Below, piece by piece: positions 27,444-36,200 of a DNA stretch of 53,887 nucleotides. The notes beneath the pieces are model-generated. The model was given only the letters and a program-made list of their open reading frames with translations. It was not told the DNA's origin and did not search any database. The position numbers were made by a program, and so were the translations under genes. Numbering within the stretch: the stretch's first letter is position 1; every line of letters starts with the position of its first letter. This DNA comes from Rhodoglobus sp. (GTDB lineage Bacteria; Actinomycetota; Actinomycetes; Actinomycetales; Microbacteriaceae), in contig JAODLY010000031.1 of assembly GCA_025464445.1 (NCBI GenBank), positions 1 through 53,887 of the forward strand, in the 5' to 3' direction.

Positions 27444-28673
27444 CTATTTGACTACGGATGCAATGCTGAAGATCGGCAGGTAGAGCGCGATGATCATGCC
27501 ACCCACGACGACGCCAAGGAAGGCGATAAGAAGTGGCTCAATGAGCGAGGTGAGTGCCTCAGTCGTCGCCTGCACCTCGGAGTCGTAGAAGTCCGAGACC
27601 TTGCTCAGCATGATCTCCAGCGAACCGGAATCCTCGCCCACGGCGATCATCTGGACGACCATGGCCGGGAAGACGGGTTCCTCGGCGAGCGGCCCCGCGA
27701 TCGACTTGCCCTGACGCACCGAGTCGGCCACCCGCTTGGCTGCCTGTCCGATGACCCAGTTGCCCGAAGTCTCCCCCACGATAGCGAGGGCCTGGAGGAT
27801 CGGCACCCCGGCACCGATCATGTTAGAGAGGTTGCGGGTGAAACGGGCGACGGCGATCTTCTTGAGCAGGCCGCCGAAGACCGGGAGCTTGAGCTTGATC
27901 GGGTCGACCACGCGCAGTACCGCGTCGGTGTTCTTGTTCTTGCGCCACCAGATCGAGAAGACGATGAAGACCACAACCCCGATTGGAAGCACGTAGACCA
28001 TTGCCGCGGACATGTTCACGAGCATCTGGGTGGGAAGCGGCAGCTGGCTGCCGAGCCCCTCGAACATGGTCTTGAACACCGGCACGATGAACAGCAGCAT
28101 GAGGATCACGGCGATGACGGAGAGGCCTAGAACCATCATCGGGTAGGCCATTGCCGACTTGATAGTCGAGCGCAGCTTCGCTTCCTTCTCGAAGTTCATT
28201 GCGATCGAGTCGAGGGCGCTGTCAAGGAAACCACCGACCTCACCCGCCCTGACCATGTTGATCATGATCGGCGGAAAGTCGCGCGGGTACTTGGCCATCG
28301 CATCGGACAGCGAGCTTCCGACTTCGACGTCGTGGACCACCTTTGAGAGGACCGCCGCGAGCTTCTTGCTCTGGGTCTGTTCGGCGAGGATCGCCAGGGC
28401 GCGCAGCAGGGTGAGCCCTGCCGAGATCATCGTCGAGAGCTGCCTGGTCATGACCGCAAGGTCCTTGAGGCTGATCTGCTTCTCGAACCCGAACGAGATG
28501 TCCTTGTTCAGGCCGGTGCCCGCTCCCGCCTCCTTCAGTGTCACGGGCGTGAGGCCCATGCCTCCGAGCTTCGCGACGGCTGCGCCCTCGGTGGACGCGT
28601 CGAGCTTGCCCTTGATGATCTTGCCTGCGGCGTTCCTTGACTTGTAGTCGAACGACTTGATCGCTGTGGACAT
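27444..28673 (-). CDS. pilC: Type IV pilus inner-membrane platform protein PilC
   Basis: PilC is the polytopic platform on which the PilB and PilT motors act. The 409-residue protein shows two GspF-type repeats: the first with LAVMTRQLSTMISAGLTLLR and the second with FTRNLSNMIGAGVPILQALA, each followed by membrane helices. The C-terminus (LIEPLLIAFLGVVVGGMIIALYLPIF) is typical of the family. Its ATG lies at the pilT stop, so the two are translationally linked. Confidence 0.96.
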   Translation of the reverse strand: MSTAIKSFDYKSRNAAGKIIKGKLDASTEGAAVAKLGGMGLTPVTLKEAGAGTGLNKDISFGFEKQISLKDLAVMTRQLSTMISAGLTLLRALAILAEQTQSKKLAAVLSKVVHDVEVGSSLSDAMAKYPRDFPPIMINMVRAGEVGGFLDSALDSIAMNFEKEAKLRSTIKSAMAYPMMVLGLSVIAVILMLLFIVPVFKTMFEGLGSQLPLPTQMLVNMSAAMVYVLPIGVVVFIVFSIWWRKNKNTDAVLRVVDPIKLKLPVFGGLLKKIAVARFTRNLSNMIGAGVPILQALAIVGETSGNWVIGQAAKRVADSVRQGKSIAGPLAEEPVFPAMVVQMIAVGEDSGSLEIMLSKVSDFYDSEVQATTEALTSLIEPLLIAFLGVVVGGMIIALYLPIFSIASVVK

Positions 28674-30058
28674 CAGTTCGCGCCTTTCGCGGGCTCTTCC
28701 ATCGTCATGCTGAATGTGCCGAAGTCATCGGGCCTGCGACCCGAGATGTCGACGCGGGTGATCATCCGCTGGAGTGCCTCGACGTCTTGCGCCTTGTCCA
28801 TCGCGGACTGTTGGGAGATGGAGCCGTTGTTGACGAGCTCTGCGAGGTTCTGGTCGAGCGTGATCATGCCCATGCTCCTGCCGGACTGCATGGCCGAGCC
28901 GATCTGGAACGTCTTGCCCTCACGAATGAGGTTTCCGATCGCCGGCGTCATGATGAGCACCTCGGACGCCACGACGCGGCCGACGCCGCCCGCCTTGCGT
29001 ACGAGCGTCTGGCAGACGATCCCCTGCAACGTCGAGGCCAGTTGCGCACGGATCTGGCCCTGCTGGTGCGGCGGGTACACGTCGATGATGCGGTCGATTG
29101 TCTGGGCGGCATCCTGGGTGTGCAGGGTCGCGAAGACGAGGTGCCCGGTCTCGGCGGCGGTGAGGGCTGTCGAAATCGTCTCGAGGTCGCGGAGCTCCCC
29201 GATCAGGATGACATCCGGGTCCTGGCGCAGCACGTGCTTGAGCGCTGCGCTGAAGCTGTGGGTGTCGCGGCCGACCTCGCGCTGGTGCACGAGCGACTTC
29301 TTGTTCTTGTGCAGGAACTCGATGGGGTCTTCGACGGTCATGATGTGGTCGGTGCGCGTCGAGTTCACGATGTCGATGAGGGCTGCGAGGGTTGTCGACT
29401 TGCCCGAGCCGGTGGGTCCGGTCACGAGCACGAGCCCGCGCGGGAGTCCGGCGAATTGTGCGACAGTCTCGGGGATGCCGAGCTGGGCGAGCTGCTTGAC
29501 CTCGTTGGGGATTATGCGGAACGCAGCACTCATCGCCCCGCGGTCCTGGTAGTAGTTGACCCGGAACCGCGCGTTCTGGGTGAGCGTGTACGCGAAGTCC
29601 AGTTCGAGGTTCTCTTCGAAGCGCTCGCGCTCGAGGGGTGAAAGCAGGCTCATGAGCGTGGAGCGCACCGTCTCGCGGCTCCACGGTTCGCCGTTCGAGA
29701 TGGGGCCGAGGGCGCCGTCGATGCGGAGCATTGGCGGAGCGCCCGCGCTGATGTGGAGGTCGGATGCCCCGCGGAACAGCACCTCACGGAGGGCCTCGAG
29801 CAGGTCGCCGTCCACCCCAGCCTCTGCGGCCGCGCGCACGGGCTCGAGGATCGTGATGGGTTCGTAGTTGTCGGGGGCGATCACGGCCGAGGCCGGGTCG
29901 GGTGGACCGAAGGCGAGGGCATCCAGCCGGCGGGCGGGCGCACTGTCTGTGCCCTCGCGGCGCGCACGGAGTGCCGGCGGGTCGACAGGCGTCGGCGCGC
30001 CGGGAAGCGGCTCACCGTCTTTGCCTGTCACCGGTATCGCGTAAATCGGCTGGTTCAT
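28673..30058 (-). CDS. pilT: Type IV pilus retraction ATPase PilT
   Basis: PilT powers pilus retraction and twitching. The 461-residue protein shows GASDLHISAG (near 97), the Walker A GPTGSGKST (near 214), the Asp-box TVEDPIEFLH, Walker B IGELRDLET, HLVFATLHT and a C-terminal AIGNLIREGK (compare AIRNLIRE, which is required for retraction). The start at 30058 is chosen because AGGGGG lies four bases before it; it gives about 85 extra N-terminal residues over classic PilT, rich in Pro/Ala, whose role is unknown. It follows pilB by 23 bases. Confidence 0.95.
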   Translation of the reverse strand: MNQPIYAIPVTGKDGEPLPGAPTPVDPPALRARREGTDSAPARRLDALAFGPPDPASAVIAPDNYEPITILEPVRAAAEAGVDGDLLEALREVLFRGASDLHISAGAPPMLRIDGALGPISNGEPWSRETVRSTLMSLLSPLERERFEENLELDFAYTLTQNARFRVNYYQDRGAMSAAFRIIPNEVKQLAQLGIPETVAQFAGLPRGLVLVTGPTGSGKSTTLAALIDIVNSTRTDHIMTVEDPIEFLHKNKKSLVHQREVGRDTHSFSAALKHVLRQDPDVILIGELRDLETISTALTAAETGHLVFATLHTQDAAQTIDRIIDVYPPHQQGQIRAQLASTLQGIVCQTLVRKAGGVGRVVASEVLIMTPAIGNLIREGKTFQIGSAMQSGRSMGMITLDQNLAELVNNGSISQQSAMDKAQDVEALQRMITRVDISGRRPDDFGTFSMTMEEPAKGAN

Positions 30059-30081
30059 GTTTCCCCCTTGTGGCGTGTCCA

Positions 30082-31749
30082 TCACGCCACCACTCGCAGT
30101 ACTTCTTCGATCGACGTGAGGCCCAGTCGGGCCTTCTCCCACCCGTCGACGCGCAGCGTCGACATCCCCTGGGCCACGGCGACCTGTGTGATCTCGAGGC
30201 TCGATGCTCGCGAAACACTCAGACGTTCGATCTCCTCTGTCACCGGCATGATCTCGTGCAACGCGATGCGCCCGCGATAGCCGGTGTTCGAGCAGTTTGA
30301 GCACCCGACAGGGTTGTACAGCGTCGGCGGCGCCACCGACGGGTCGTACCCCATCCTCAGGTTCACCAGGTCTTCGGGTTTCGGCTCGTAGCCGGCCTTG
30401 CACCTGTCACACAACCGGCGGGCCAGGCGCTGGGCCATGACCGAATCGAGCGCGGATCCCACGAGGAACGGCTCGATGTCCATCTCGATGAGACGGGTGA
30501 TGGCGCTGGGCGCGTCGTTCGTGTGAAGCGTGGAGAGCACGAGGTGGCCCGTGAGCGAGGCTTCGATGGCGATCTGGGCGGTCTCGTGGTCGCGGATCTC
30601 GCCGAGCAGCACCACGTCCGGGTCGGATCGCAGGATCGAGCGCAGGGCGCTGGCGAAAGTGAGGCCGGCTTTCGGGTTCACCTGCACCTGGTTGATGCCG
30701 GGCATCCTGTACTCCACGGGGTCTTCGACTGTGATGACGTTGATCTCGGGGCGCGCCACTGCCTTCAGCGTCGTATAGAGCGTCGTCGACTTGCCGGACC
30801 CGGTAGGGCCGGTGACCAGGATCATGCCGTTGGGCTTGGTGTAAGACTCCTTGAACACCACCGCGTTGCGACCGAGAAGGCCGAGTTCCTCGATATTCAT
30901 CGCGGTGTTGGTGTTGTCGAGGATTCGCATGACGACCTTCTCGCCCCACACAGTAGGCAGGGTCGCGACGCGAAGATCGATCTGGCGCTCGCCATGACGC
31001 ACCGACATGCGGCCGTCCTGCGGCCGGCGGCGCTCGGCGATGTCGATGTCCGACATGATTTTCAGCCGGGAGATCACGCCGTTCTGGATGTTCTTGGGCG
31101 CGCGCTGCATCACATGAAGCACGCCGTCGATGCGGTAGCGCACCATGAGCTCGAATTCGCCGGGCTCGATGTGGATGTCCGAGGCATGATCCTGGATGCC
31201 CTGGCTGATGAGCAGGTTGACGAATCGTACGACGGGGGCATCGTCGTCGGATGCCTCGGCCACCTGCGACGCTGACACATCGAGGGCGGCGGCCTCATCG
31301 ACGATTGCCGTGGTGAGATCGCTCAGTTCCCCGTCGGAGCGCACGAAGCGGGCGAGGGCCGCTCGCAGGTCGGCATGCTCTGCGAGCACGGGCCGGACCA
31401 TGAGTTGCACGCTGGCGCGCACATCGTCGAGTGCGATCACGTCGCCGGGGTCTGCCATGGCAACGAGTAGCCTGTTGCCCTCGATGGCGATGGGAAGTAC
31501 TTCATGCCGTCGCAACAAGGCGACCGGGACGAGTTCGACAGCCGCTCGATCGACGGGATAGTCGGCGAGTTCGACGAACGGGATGCCGAGCTGCGCCGCG
31601 CGCGCCGAAGCTACCTGCGTGTCGGTCACCCGGCCCTCTGAGGTGAGTTCGCTGATGAGGAACTCGTCGCTCGCGGTGGCGCCAAGGGAGTCCAGGCTCT
31701 CGATGGGCATGAGGCCACGCAAAACAAGAATCTCGGCAAGTGAGATCAC
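30082..31749 (-). CDS. pilB: Type IV pilus extension ATPase PilB
   Basis: PilB drives pilus polymerisation. The 555-residue protein has an N-terminal MshEN/T2SSE-type domain (residues 40-130), then GPTGSGKST (314-322), TVEDPVEYR, Walker B VVLLGEIRDHET and HLVLSTLHTNDAP, and the four zinc-binding cysteines (C447, C450, C483, C486) in CDRCKAGY and CSNCSNTGYRGR that mark PilB rather than PilT. The start is a GTG at 31749 with AAGGAG six bases upstream. It opens the pilus locus, 140 bases after csrA. Confidence 0.95.
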   Translation of the reverse strand: MISLAEILVLRGLMPIESLDSLGATASDEFLISELTSEGRVTDTQVASARAAQLGIPFVELADYPVDRAAVELVPVALLRRHEVLPIAIEGNRLLVAMADPGDVIALDDVRASVQLMVRPVLAEHADLRAALARFVRSDGELSDLTTAIVDEAAALDVSASQVAEASDDDAPVVRFVNLLISQGIQDHASDIHIEPGEFELMVRYRIDGVLHVMQRAPKNIQNGVISRLKIMSDIDIAERRRPQDGRMSVRHGERQIDLRVATLPTVWGEKVVMRILDNTNTAMNIEELGLLGRNAVVFKESYTKPNGMILVTGPTGSGKSTTLYTTLKAVARPEINVITVEDPVEYRMPGINQVQVNPKAGLTFASALRSILRSDPDVVLLGEIRDHETAQIAIEASLTGHLVLSTLHTNDAPSAITRLIEMDIEPFLVGSALDSVMAQRLARRLCDRCKAGYEPKPEDLVNLRMGYDPSVAPPTLYNPVGCSNCSNTGYRGRIALHEIMPVTEEIERLSVSRASSLEITQVAVAQGMSTLRVDGWEKARLGLTSIEEVLRVVA

Positions 31750-31775
31750 GGTGGCTCCTTCCCCCTCGTTACTGG

Positions 31776-31788
31776 CGCGATCATCGCG
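31776..31788. promoter_or_regulatory. 13-base palindrome upstream of pilB
   Basis: CGCGATcATCGCG is a perfect palindrome around a central base, 27 bases before the pilB GTG, in the 140-base gap between csrA and pilB. Symmetry of this kind suits a dimeric repressor or activator; the protein and function are unknown. No clear -35/-10 pair was found in the gap. Confidence 0.35.
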
Positions 31789-31889
31789 AACGCGACGACG
31801 CACTCCTGCCCCTGGCTTGAACGCTAACCCGGCAGCGGGTGGCGGCACAGTCCCGCAATAGAGTGCCCCGCGATCAGGGGACAGCCGAT

Positions 31890-32156
31890 TCAGGCTGGCG
31901 GGAGCTGCTCGTCTTCGGCGTGGTGTACGCGCCCCGCAAGCAGGCCGGCGAGCGCAGCGCCATCTTCAGCGCCAGCCCGGGATGCCTCGATATTGGCCTC
32001 GGTGACAGCCTGCATGACCTCGACCCGGTGGATGACGACCCCCTTCGGGGCGTCGATTCCGACGCGGATGCTGTCGCCCCTGGCGTCGAGGATGGTGATG
32101 ACGATGTCGTCCCCGATGAGGATCTGTTCTCCGCGCTTGCGGGTCAGGACGAGCAT
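31890..32156 (-). CDS. csrA: Carbon storage / translational regulator CsrA
   Basis: CsrA is a dimeric RNA-binding protein that represses or stabilises messages by binding GGA in hairpin loops. The first 60 residues match the family: MLVLTRKRGEQILIGDDIVI, RVGIDAPKGVVIHRVEV with the critical arginine in HR. The C-terminal 25 residues (after EASRAG) are an extension with AEDGAALAGLLAGRVHHAED. It is the last gene of the flagellar locus, nine bases after the FlhF-like gene. Two GGA-loop hairpins in the flgB leader are plausible targets. Confidence 0.94.
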   Translation of the reverse strand: MLVLTRKRGEQILIGDDIVITILDARGDSIRVGIDAPKGVVIHRVEVMQAVTEANIEASRAGAEDGAALAGLLAGRVHHAEDEQLPPA

Positions 32157-32165
32157 TGCGCCAGC

Positions 32166-33065
32166 CTATCCGACGGCATCCGACCAGCCTTCGGGCAGGC
32201 CGAGGGAGCGCACAGAGTCAGGGGTTGACGTCCAGGCTGTGCGCACGACGGCTATCGCCTGCACGGGAAGTGCCGTCGCGAGCGCCATTACCCAGCGGTG
32301 GGTGTCTTCGGGTTTGCGCGACGCGTCGACGGCGAGCCAGAGCTGGTCTGGCCGGATGCCGGACAGCGAGGCCATGTCGGCACCGAACTCGGCGTCCCCC
32401 GGGTCGATGCCGTATGCGACGATCGTGGCGCGCCCGTTCTCCACTCCCCGTGCTCTCGCGGCGAATGCCGTGCGCCGGTCGCCGACCCGTGCGGTTCCGA
32501 CCTCGAGGATCGCGCCACCCACCGCCACCTGGGCGATGGGGCTTTCGGCGGCGAGCGCCGTCGCAACGATGAGCGGGTCGTCGCCGATCCCGGCGATGAC
32601 CACGAGGTCGCCCGGCGCCCTCAAGAGCACGACCGGGCGTTTCGACCTGCGCTGGCCCTGCCCCACGGGCCCTGTGGCTGCGGCATACCTGCGGAGGTCG
32701 GCGAGCACGTCGGTGAACGCATCCGACTCTGTCGACAGCGGCGGCACCGCTGCGGCGGTGATCGGCGAGTCGTTGTTGTCCGCGCGCTCGATGAGGTCGT
32801 CGATAGCGCTGCGCCGGGGCGTGGCGCGCGACCTGGGCTGGCGTGCGTCGGGCTGGCGAAGCGCCGTCCAGTGCTGGGCGGGCGCCGCGGCATCCGGAAT
32901 GTCGACTATCACGTCGATGAAGCGCCGGGCGAAGAAGCCGCCGATACCGCCGACCCGCACCTCCTCTGCCGAAAGCACTCGTGCAGTTGCGCCGTACTTC
33001 TCCCTGGCCTTCGCCTCGACGCCGTCGAGGGACATCGAGTCAAGCCGGAATCGAATCGAAGGCAC
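32166..33065 (-). CDS. FlhF-like protein with degenerate GTP-binding motifs
   Basis: The 299-residue protein occupies the flhF position between flhA and csrA. Its N-terminus (EAKAREKYGATARVLSAEEV, then GGIGGFFARR) resembles the FlhF/B domain. The C-terminal part follows the SRP-GTPase pattern, but VVIAGIGDDPLIVATALA stands where the P-loop GPTGVGKTTT should be, and AVVRTAW where TKLDE should be; the LAVDASRKPEDTHRW segment matches the family's S/T-T-K-x-E-D region. GTP binding is therefore probably lost. The start is a GTG overlapping the flhA end by 26 bases; ATG at 33035 is an alternative. Confidence 0.65.
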   Translation of the reverse strand: MPSIRFRLDSMSLDGVEAKAREKYGATARVLSAEEVRVGGIGGFFARRFIDVIVDIPDAAAPAQHWTALRQPDARQPRSRATPRRSAIDDLIERADNNDSPITAAAVPPLSTESDAFTDVLADLRRYAAATGPVGQGQRRSKRPVVLLRAPGDLVVIAGIGDDPLIVATALAAESPIAQVAVGGAILEVGTARVGDRRTAFAARARGVENGRATIVAYGIDPGDAEFGADMASLSGIRPDQLWLAVDASRKPEDTHRWVMALATALPVQAIAVVRTAWTSTPDSVRSLGLPEGWSDAVG

Positions 33066-35088
33066 GCACCACCCCGATCGTCTCGATGCCGACCTGGGCC
33101 GACGTCACCTCCTGGTAGGAGAGCACGGGAAGGCCGCCAATCTGTGGCGCTACGAGCCTCCTGATGGCCGGGCGCAGCGCGGGCGCGCAGACCAGCACCG
33201 CTGACTGTCCCTTGCCCGCCGCCTCGTCGACGACCGTGCGCAGCGAGGCGATGATGTGCTCGAGCCGCGACTGGTCGAGGATGATCTGGGTGCCCAGCTC
33301 AGAGGGCCGCAGTGCCTCGAGCATCGACTGCTCGAGTGTCGGGTCGATCATGATGATGCGCAGCACACCCGCGTCGAGCTGCGGGGCGACGATGACAGGG
33401 CCGAGGGCGAGCCGTGCGGCCTCGATAAGGCCCTCCGGCTCCGGTGAGACTTTCGCCCGCAGCGTGAGCGCCTCGTAGACGCGCGGCAGATCGTTGATGG
33501 GAACCTGCTCGCCGAGCAGGCCCTGCAGCACGCGCTGTACCTCCCCGAGCGAGAGCAGCCCAGGAATGAGTTCGTCGACGGCGGCGGGGTTGACCTGTTT
33601 GACGCCGTCGGTGAGCAGGCGCACGTCTTCGCGGGTGAGCAGGCGCGCGGCGTTGGCGGTGATGATCGATGACAGGTGCGTGACGATCACGGAGCCGCGG
33701 TCGATCACCGTCGCCCCCGCCAGCTCGGCCGAGTGCCTCATCTCGATGGGCACCCACTTGCCGGCAAGCCCGAACACCGGGTCGACGGTCGCGGTGCCCG
33801 GAAGCGACTCGAGGTTCTCGCCGAGGGCGAGCACCCGGCCGGGGGGAGCCATGCCGCGGCCGGCCTCCACCCCCGCGACGCGGATGGCGTATGTAGATGT
33901 CGGCAGCTCGAGGCTGTCGCGGGTGCGCACAGGGGGAACGACGATGCCCAGTTCGAGCGCGAGCCGGCGCCGCAGTCCGCGCACCCTGGCCAGCAGGTCA
34001 TCGCTCGAGCCCGACGCCAGTTCGACGAGGTCGGGCGCGAGCTGCACCTCGAGCGCGTGCACGCGCATCTGCTCGATGAGCTCTTCCGTCGTCTCGCCCG
34101 GCTTCGCGGCCTCGACTGCGCTTGCCGCGGCGTCGGCGACGAGCTTTGCCTTCTCGCGCGAGGCGATGCGCTGGCCGAAGACGATGAGGGTGACGCCGAT
34201 GATGAAGAACGTGAACATCGGCATGTCGGGCACGAGCCCGAGCACGATGGCCGCCACACCAGCGATCGTGAGGGCTGTGCGCGACTGGGAGAGCTGGGAT
34301 GAGGTGAGTGAGCCCATGTCGGACTCGACGTTCGAGCGGGTCACGATCATGCCGGTGGACACCGCCATGAGCAGTGCGGGGATCTGGGTGACGAGGCCGT
34401 CACCGATGGTGAGCAGACTGTAGGTGTTCACGGCCTGGGTGATATCGAGACCGCGCTGCACCATCCCGATCGCGATCCCGCCGACGATGTTGATGACGAT
34501 GATGACGATGCCGGCGATCGCATCACCTTTGACGAACTTCGATGCGCCGTCCATGGCACCGTAGAAGTCGGCCTCTGCCGCCACATCGGCGCGGCGCTTT
34601 CGGGCCTGCTCCTCGGTGATCGCGCCGGTGTTGAGGTCGGCGTCGATGGCCATCTGCTTGCCCGGCATCGCGTCGAGGGTGAAGCGCGCGCCCACCTCGG
34701 CGACCCGCTCTGCACCCTTCGTCACGACGACGAACTGGATGACGACGAGGATGAGGAAGATCACGGCGCCGATGATGAGCGAGCCGTTGACTGCGACCTG
34801 CCCGAGAGCGCCGATCACCTGGCCCGCGTAGCCCTCGCCGAGTACGAGCCGGGTGGATGCCACATTCAGGCCCAGTCGGAACAGCGTCGCCACGAGCAGG
34901 AGCGACGGGAAGACGGAGAAGTCAAGCGGCCGCTTCACGAACATCGTCGTGAGCAGGATGACGAGCGCGAACAGGATGTTGACGATGATCAGGATGTCGA
35001 GCAACCAGGCGGGGATCGGTACCACCAACAGCAGCACGATCCCGACAACGCCGACCGGGATCGCGAACGTGGACAGTGACTTCTTCAT
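33040..35088 (-). CDS. flhA: Flagellar export gate protein FlhA
   Basis: FlhA forms the nonameric export gate of the flagellar type III system. The 682-residue protein has about eight N-terminal helices with the FHIPEP signature region DFSVFPSLLLVATLFRLGLN and a soluble C-terminal domain (from about residue 340). The ATG at 35088 has AGGGA eight bases upstream; the frame is open further upstream in flhB but unrelated. It follows flhB by 17 bases. Confidence 0.96.
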   Translation of the reverse strand: MKKSLSTFAIPVGVVGIVLLLVVPIPAWLLDILIIVNILFALVILLTTMFVKRPLDFSVFPSLLLVATLFRLGLNVASTRLVLGEGYAGQVIGALGQVAVNGSLIIGAVIFLILVVIQFVVVTKGAERVAEVGARFTLDAMPGKQMAIDADLNTGAITEEQARKRRADVAAEADFYGAMDGASKFVKGDAIAGIVIIVINIVGGIAIGMVQRGLDITQAVNTYSLLTIGDGLVTQIPALLMAVSTGMIVTRSNVESDMGSLTSSQLSQSRTALTIAGVAAIVLGLVPDMPMFTFFIIGVTLIVFGQRIASREKAKLVADAAASAVEAAKPGETTEELIEQMRVHALEVQLAPDLVELASGSSDDLLARVRGLRRRLALELGIVVPPVRTRDSLELPTSTYAIRVAGVEAGRGMAPPGRVLALGENLESLPGTATVDPVFGLAGKWVPIEMRHSAELAGATVIDRGSVIVTHLSSIITANAARLLTREDVRLLTDGVKQVNPAAVDELIPGLLSLGEVQRVLQGLLGEQVPINDLPRVYEALTLRAKVSPEPEGLIEAARLALGPVIVAPQLDAGVLRIIMIDPTLEQSMLEALRPSELGTQIILDQSRLEHIIASLRTVVDEAAGKGQSAVLVCAPALRPAIRRLVAPQIGGLPVLSYQEVTSAQVGIETIGVVRAFDSIPA

Positions 35089-35105
35089 GACGTGGTCCCT
35101 ACTTC

Positions 35106-36188
35106 TCAGGCTGTCTGCGGGGCGAGGCGGTGGGTGCCGTGCGCGGCACCCCTGGTCTTGAGCGACATGACGAACGCGAGCACCCGCGCGACCGCCGAGT
35201 AGAGATCCGCCGGGATCTCCTGGCCGACTTCGCACGCAGCATGCAGGGCGCGGGCCAGGGGAATGTCCTCCACCATCGGGATGCCAGCTTCCGTGGCTTT
35301 CTCGCGGATGCGCAGGGCTATCGCGTCGGCCCCCTTGGCGATCACCCGCGGGGCCGATTTTCCCGGCTCGTACTTGAGCGCGACGGCGATGTGGGTCGGG
35401 TTCAGCAGCACGACGTCCGCACCGGAAACGGCTGCGAGCATCCTGCTGCGGCCCAGCGCGAGCTGTCGCGATCGGCGCTGCGCGCGGATCATCGGGTCGC
35501 CCTCTGCGCTCTTGTTCTCGTCTGACACTTCGCGTTTTGTCATTCGGGTGCTTTTGCGGTTGCGGCGGATGACGACGAACACGTCGGCGACAGCGAGCGC
35601 GAGCCCCGCGCCGATCGCCGACTGGACGAGCGAGCCGATGCCACCCGAGGTCGCGGTGACCAGGTTCGAGACGGGGAGGCCGCCAGCGACCATGAGCACC
35701 GGCATCATGCCCTGGATCACGGACACCAGCACGAGCCCGACGACCACTGTCTTCAGCACGGCTTTTGCGCCCTCCCACAGCGCCTGCATGCCGAACACCC
35801 GCTTGACCCCGCTGAGCAGGTTGAACTGCTCGAACTTGGGCACCGGCGCCTTGAGATGAACGCCGCCCTGCACCACTGTCGCGACGACGACGGTGATGAC
35901 CACGACAATGAACATCGGGGTCAAGGCCGGGATGATGCCGCCGAGTCCGGTTTGCAGGGCGGCCAGGGCGCGGGCCGGCTCCGGGTCGGCGATCACCGTG
36001 CGGAAAGCGAGGACGGCTGAGGCCGCTGCATCCTTCGTGGCGGAGATGGTGCTCGGGATCATCACGACACCGGCGCCGACCCCGAGCCAGGCGACGAGAT
36101 CTTTCGAGGTGGAGAGCTGGCCTTTGGCCCGCACCTCCTTCATGCGCTTTGGCGTCGCCTTCTCGGTGCGCTCCTGGGCGTCAGACAC
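35106..36188 (-). CDS. flhB: Flagellar export switch protein FlhB
   Basis: FlhB switches the export apparatus from rod/hook to filament substrates by autocleavage. The 360-residue protein starts with ERTEKATPKRMKEVRAKGQL, has four membrane helices and carries the cleavage motif NPTH at residues 263-266 within VVLLNPTHIAVALKY. It is therefore likely competent for switching. The GTG start at 36188 has GGGGGAG just upstream. Confidence 0.96.
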   Translation of the reverse strand: MSDAQERTEKATPKRMKEVRAKGQLSTSKDLVAWLGVGAGVVMIPSTISATKDAAASAVLAFRTVIADPEPARALAALQTGLGGIIPALTPMFIVVVITVVVATVVQGGVHLKAPVPKFEQFNLLSGVKRVFGMQALWEGAKAVLKTVVVGLVLVSVIQGMMPVLMVAGGLPVSNLVTATSGGIGSLVQSAIGAGLALAVADVFVVIRRNRKSTRMTKREVSDENKSAEGDPMIRAQRRSRQLALGRSRMLAAVSGADVVLLNPTHIAVALKYEPGKSAPRVIAKGADAIALRIREKATEAGIPMVEDIPLARALHAACEVGQEIPADLYSAVARVLAFVMSLKTRGAAHGTHRLAPQTA

Positions 36189-36200
36189 TCGTCTCCCCCA

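Noticed and set aside
31866-31880. CCCC/GGGG hairpin after csrA as the flagellar operon terminator
   Set aside because: The stem is only four pairs; flanking bases do not extend it.
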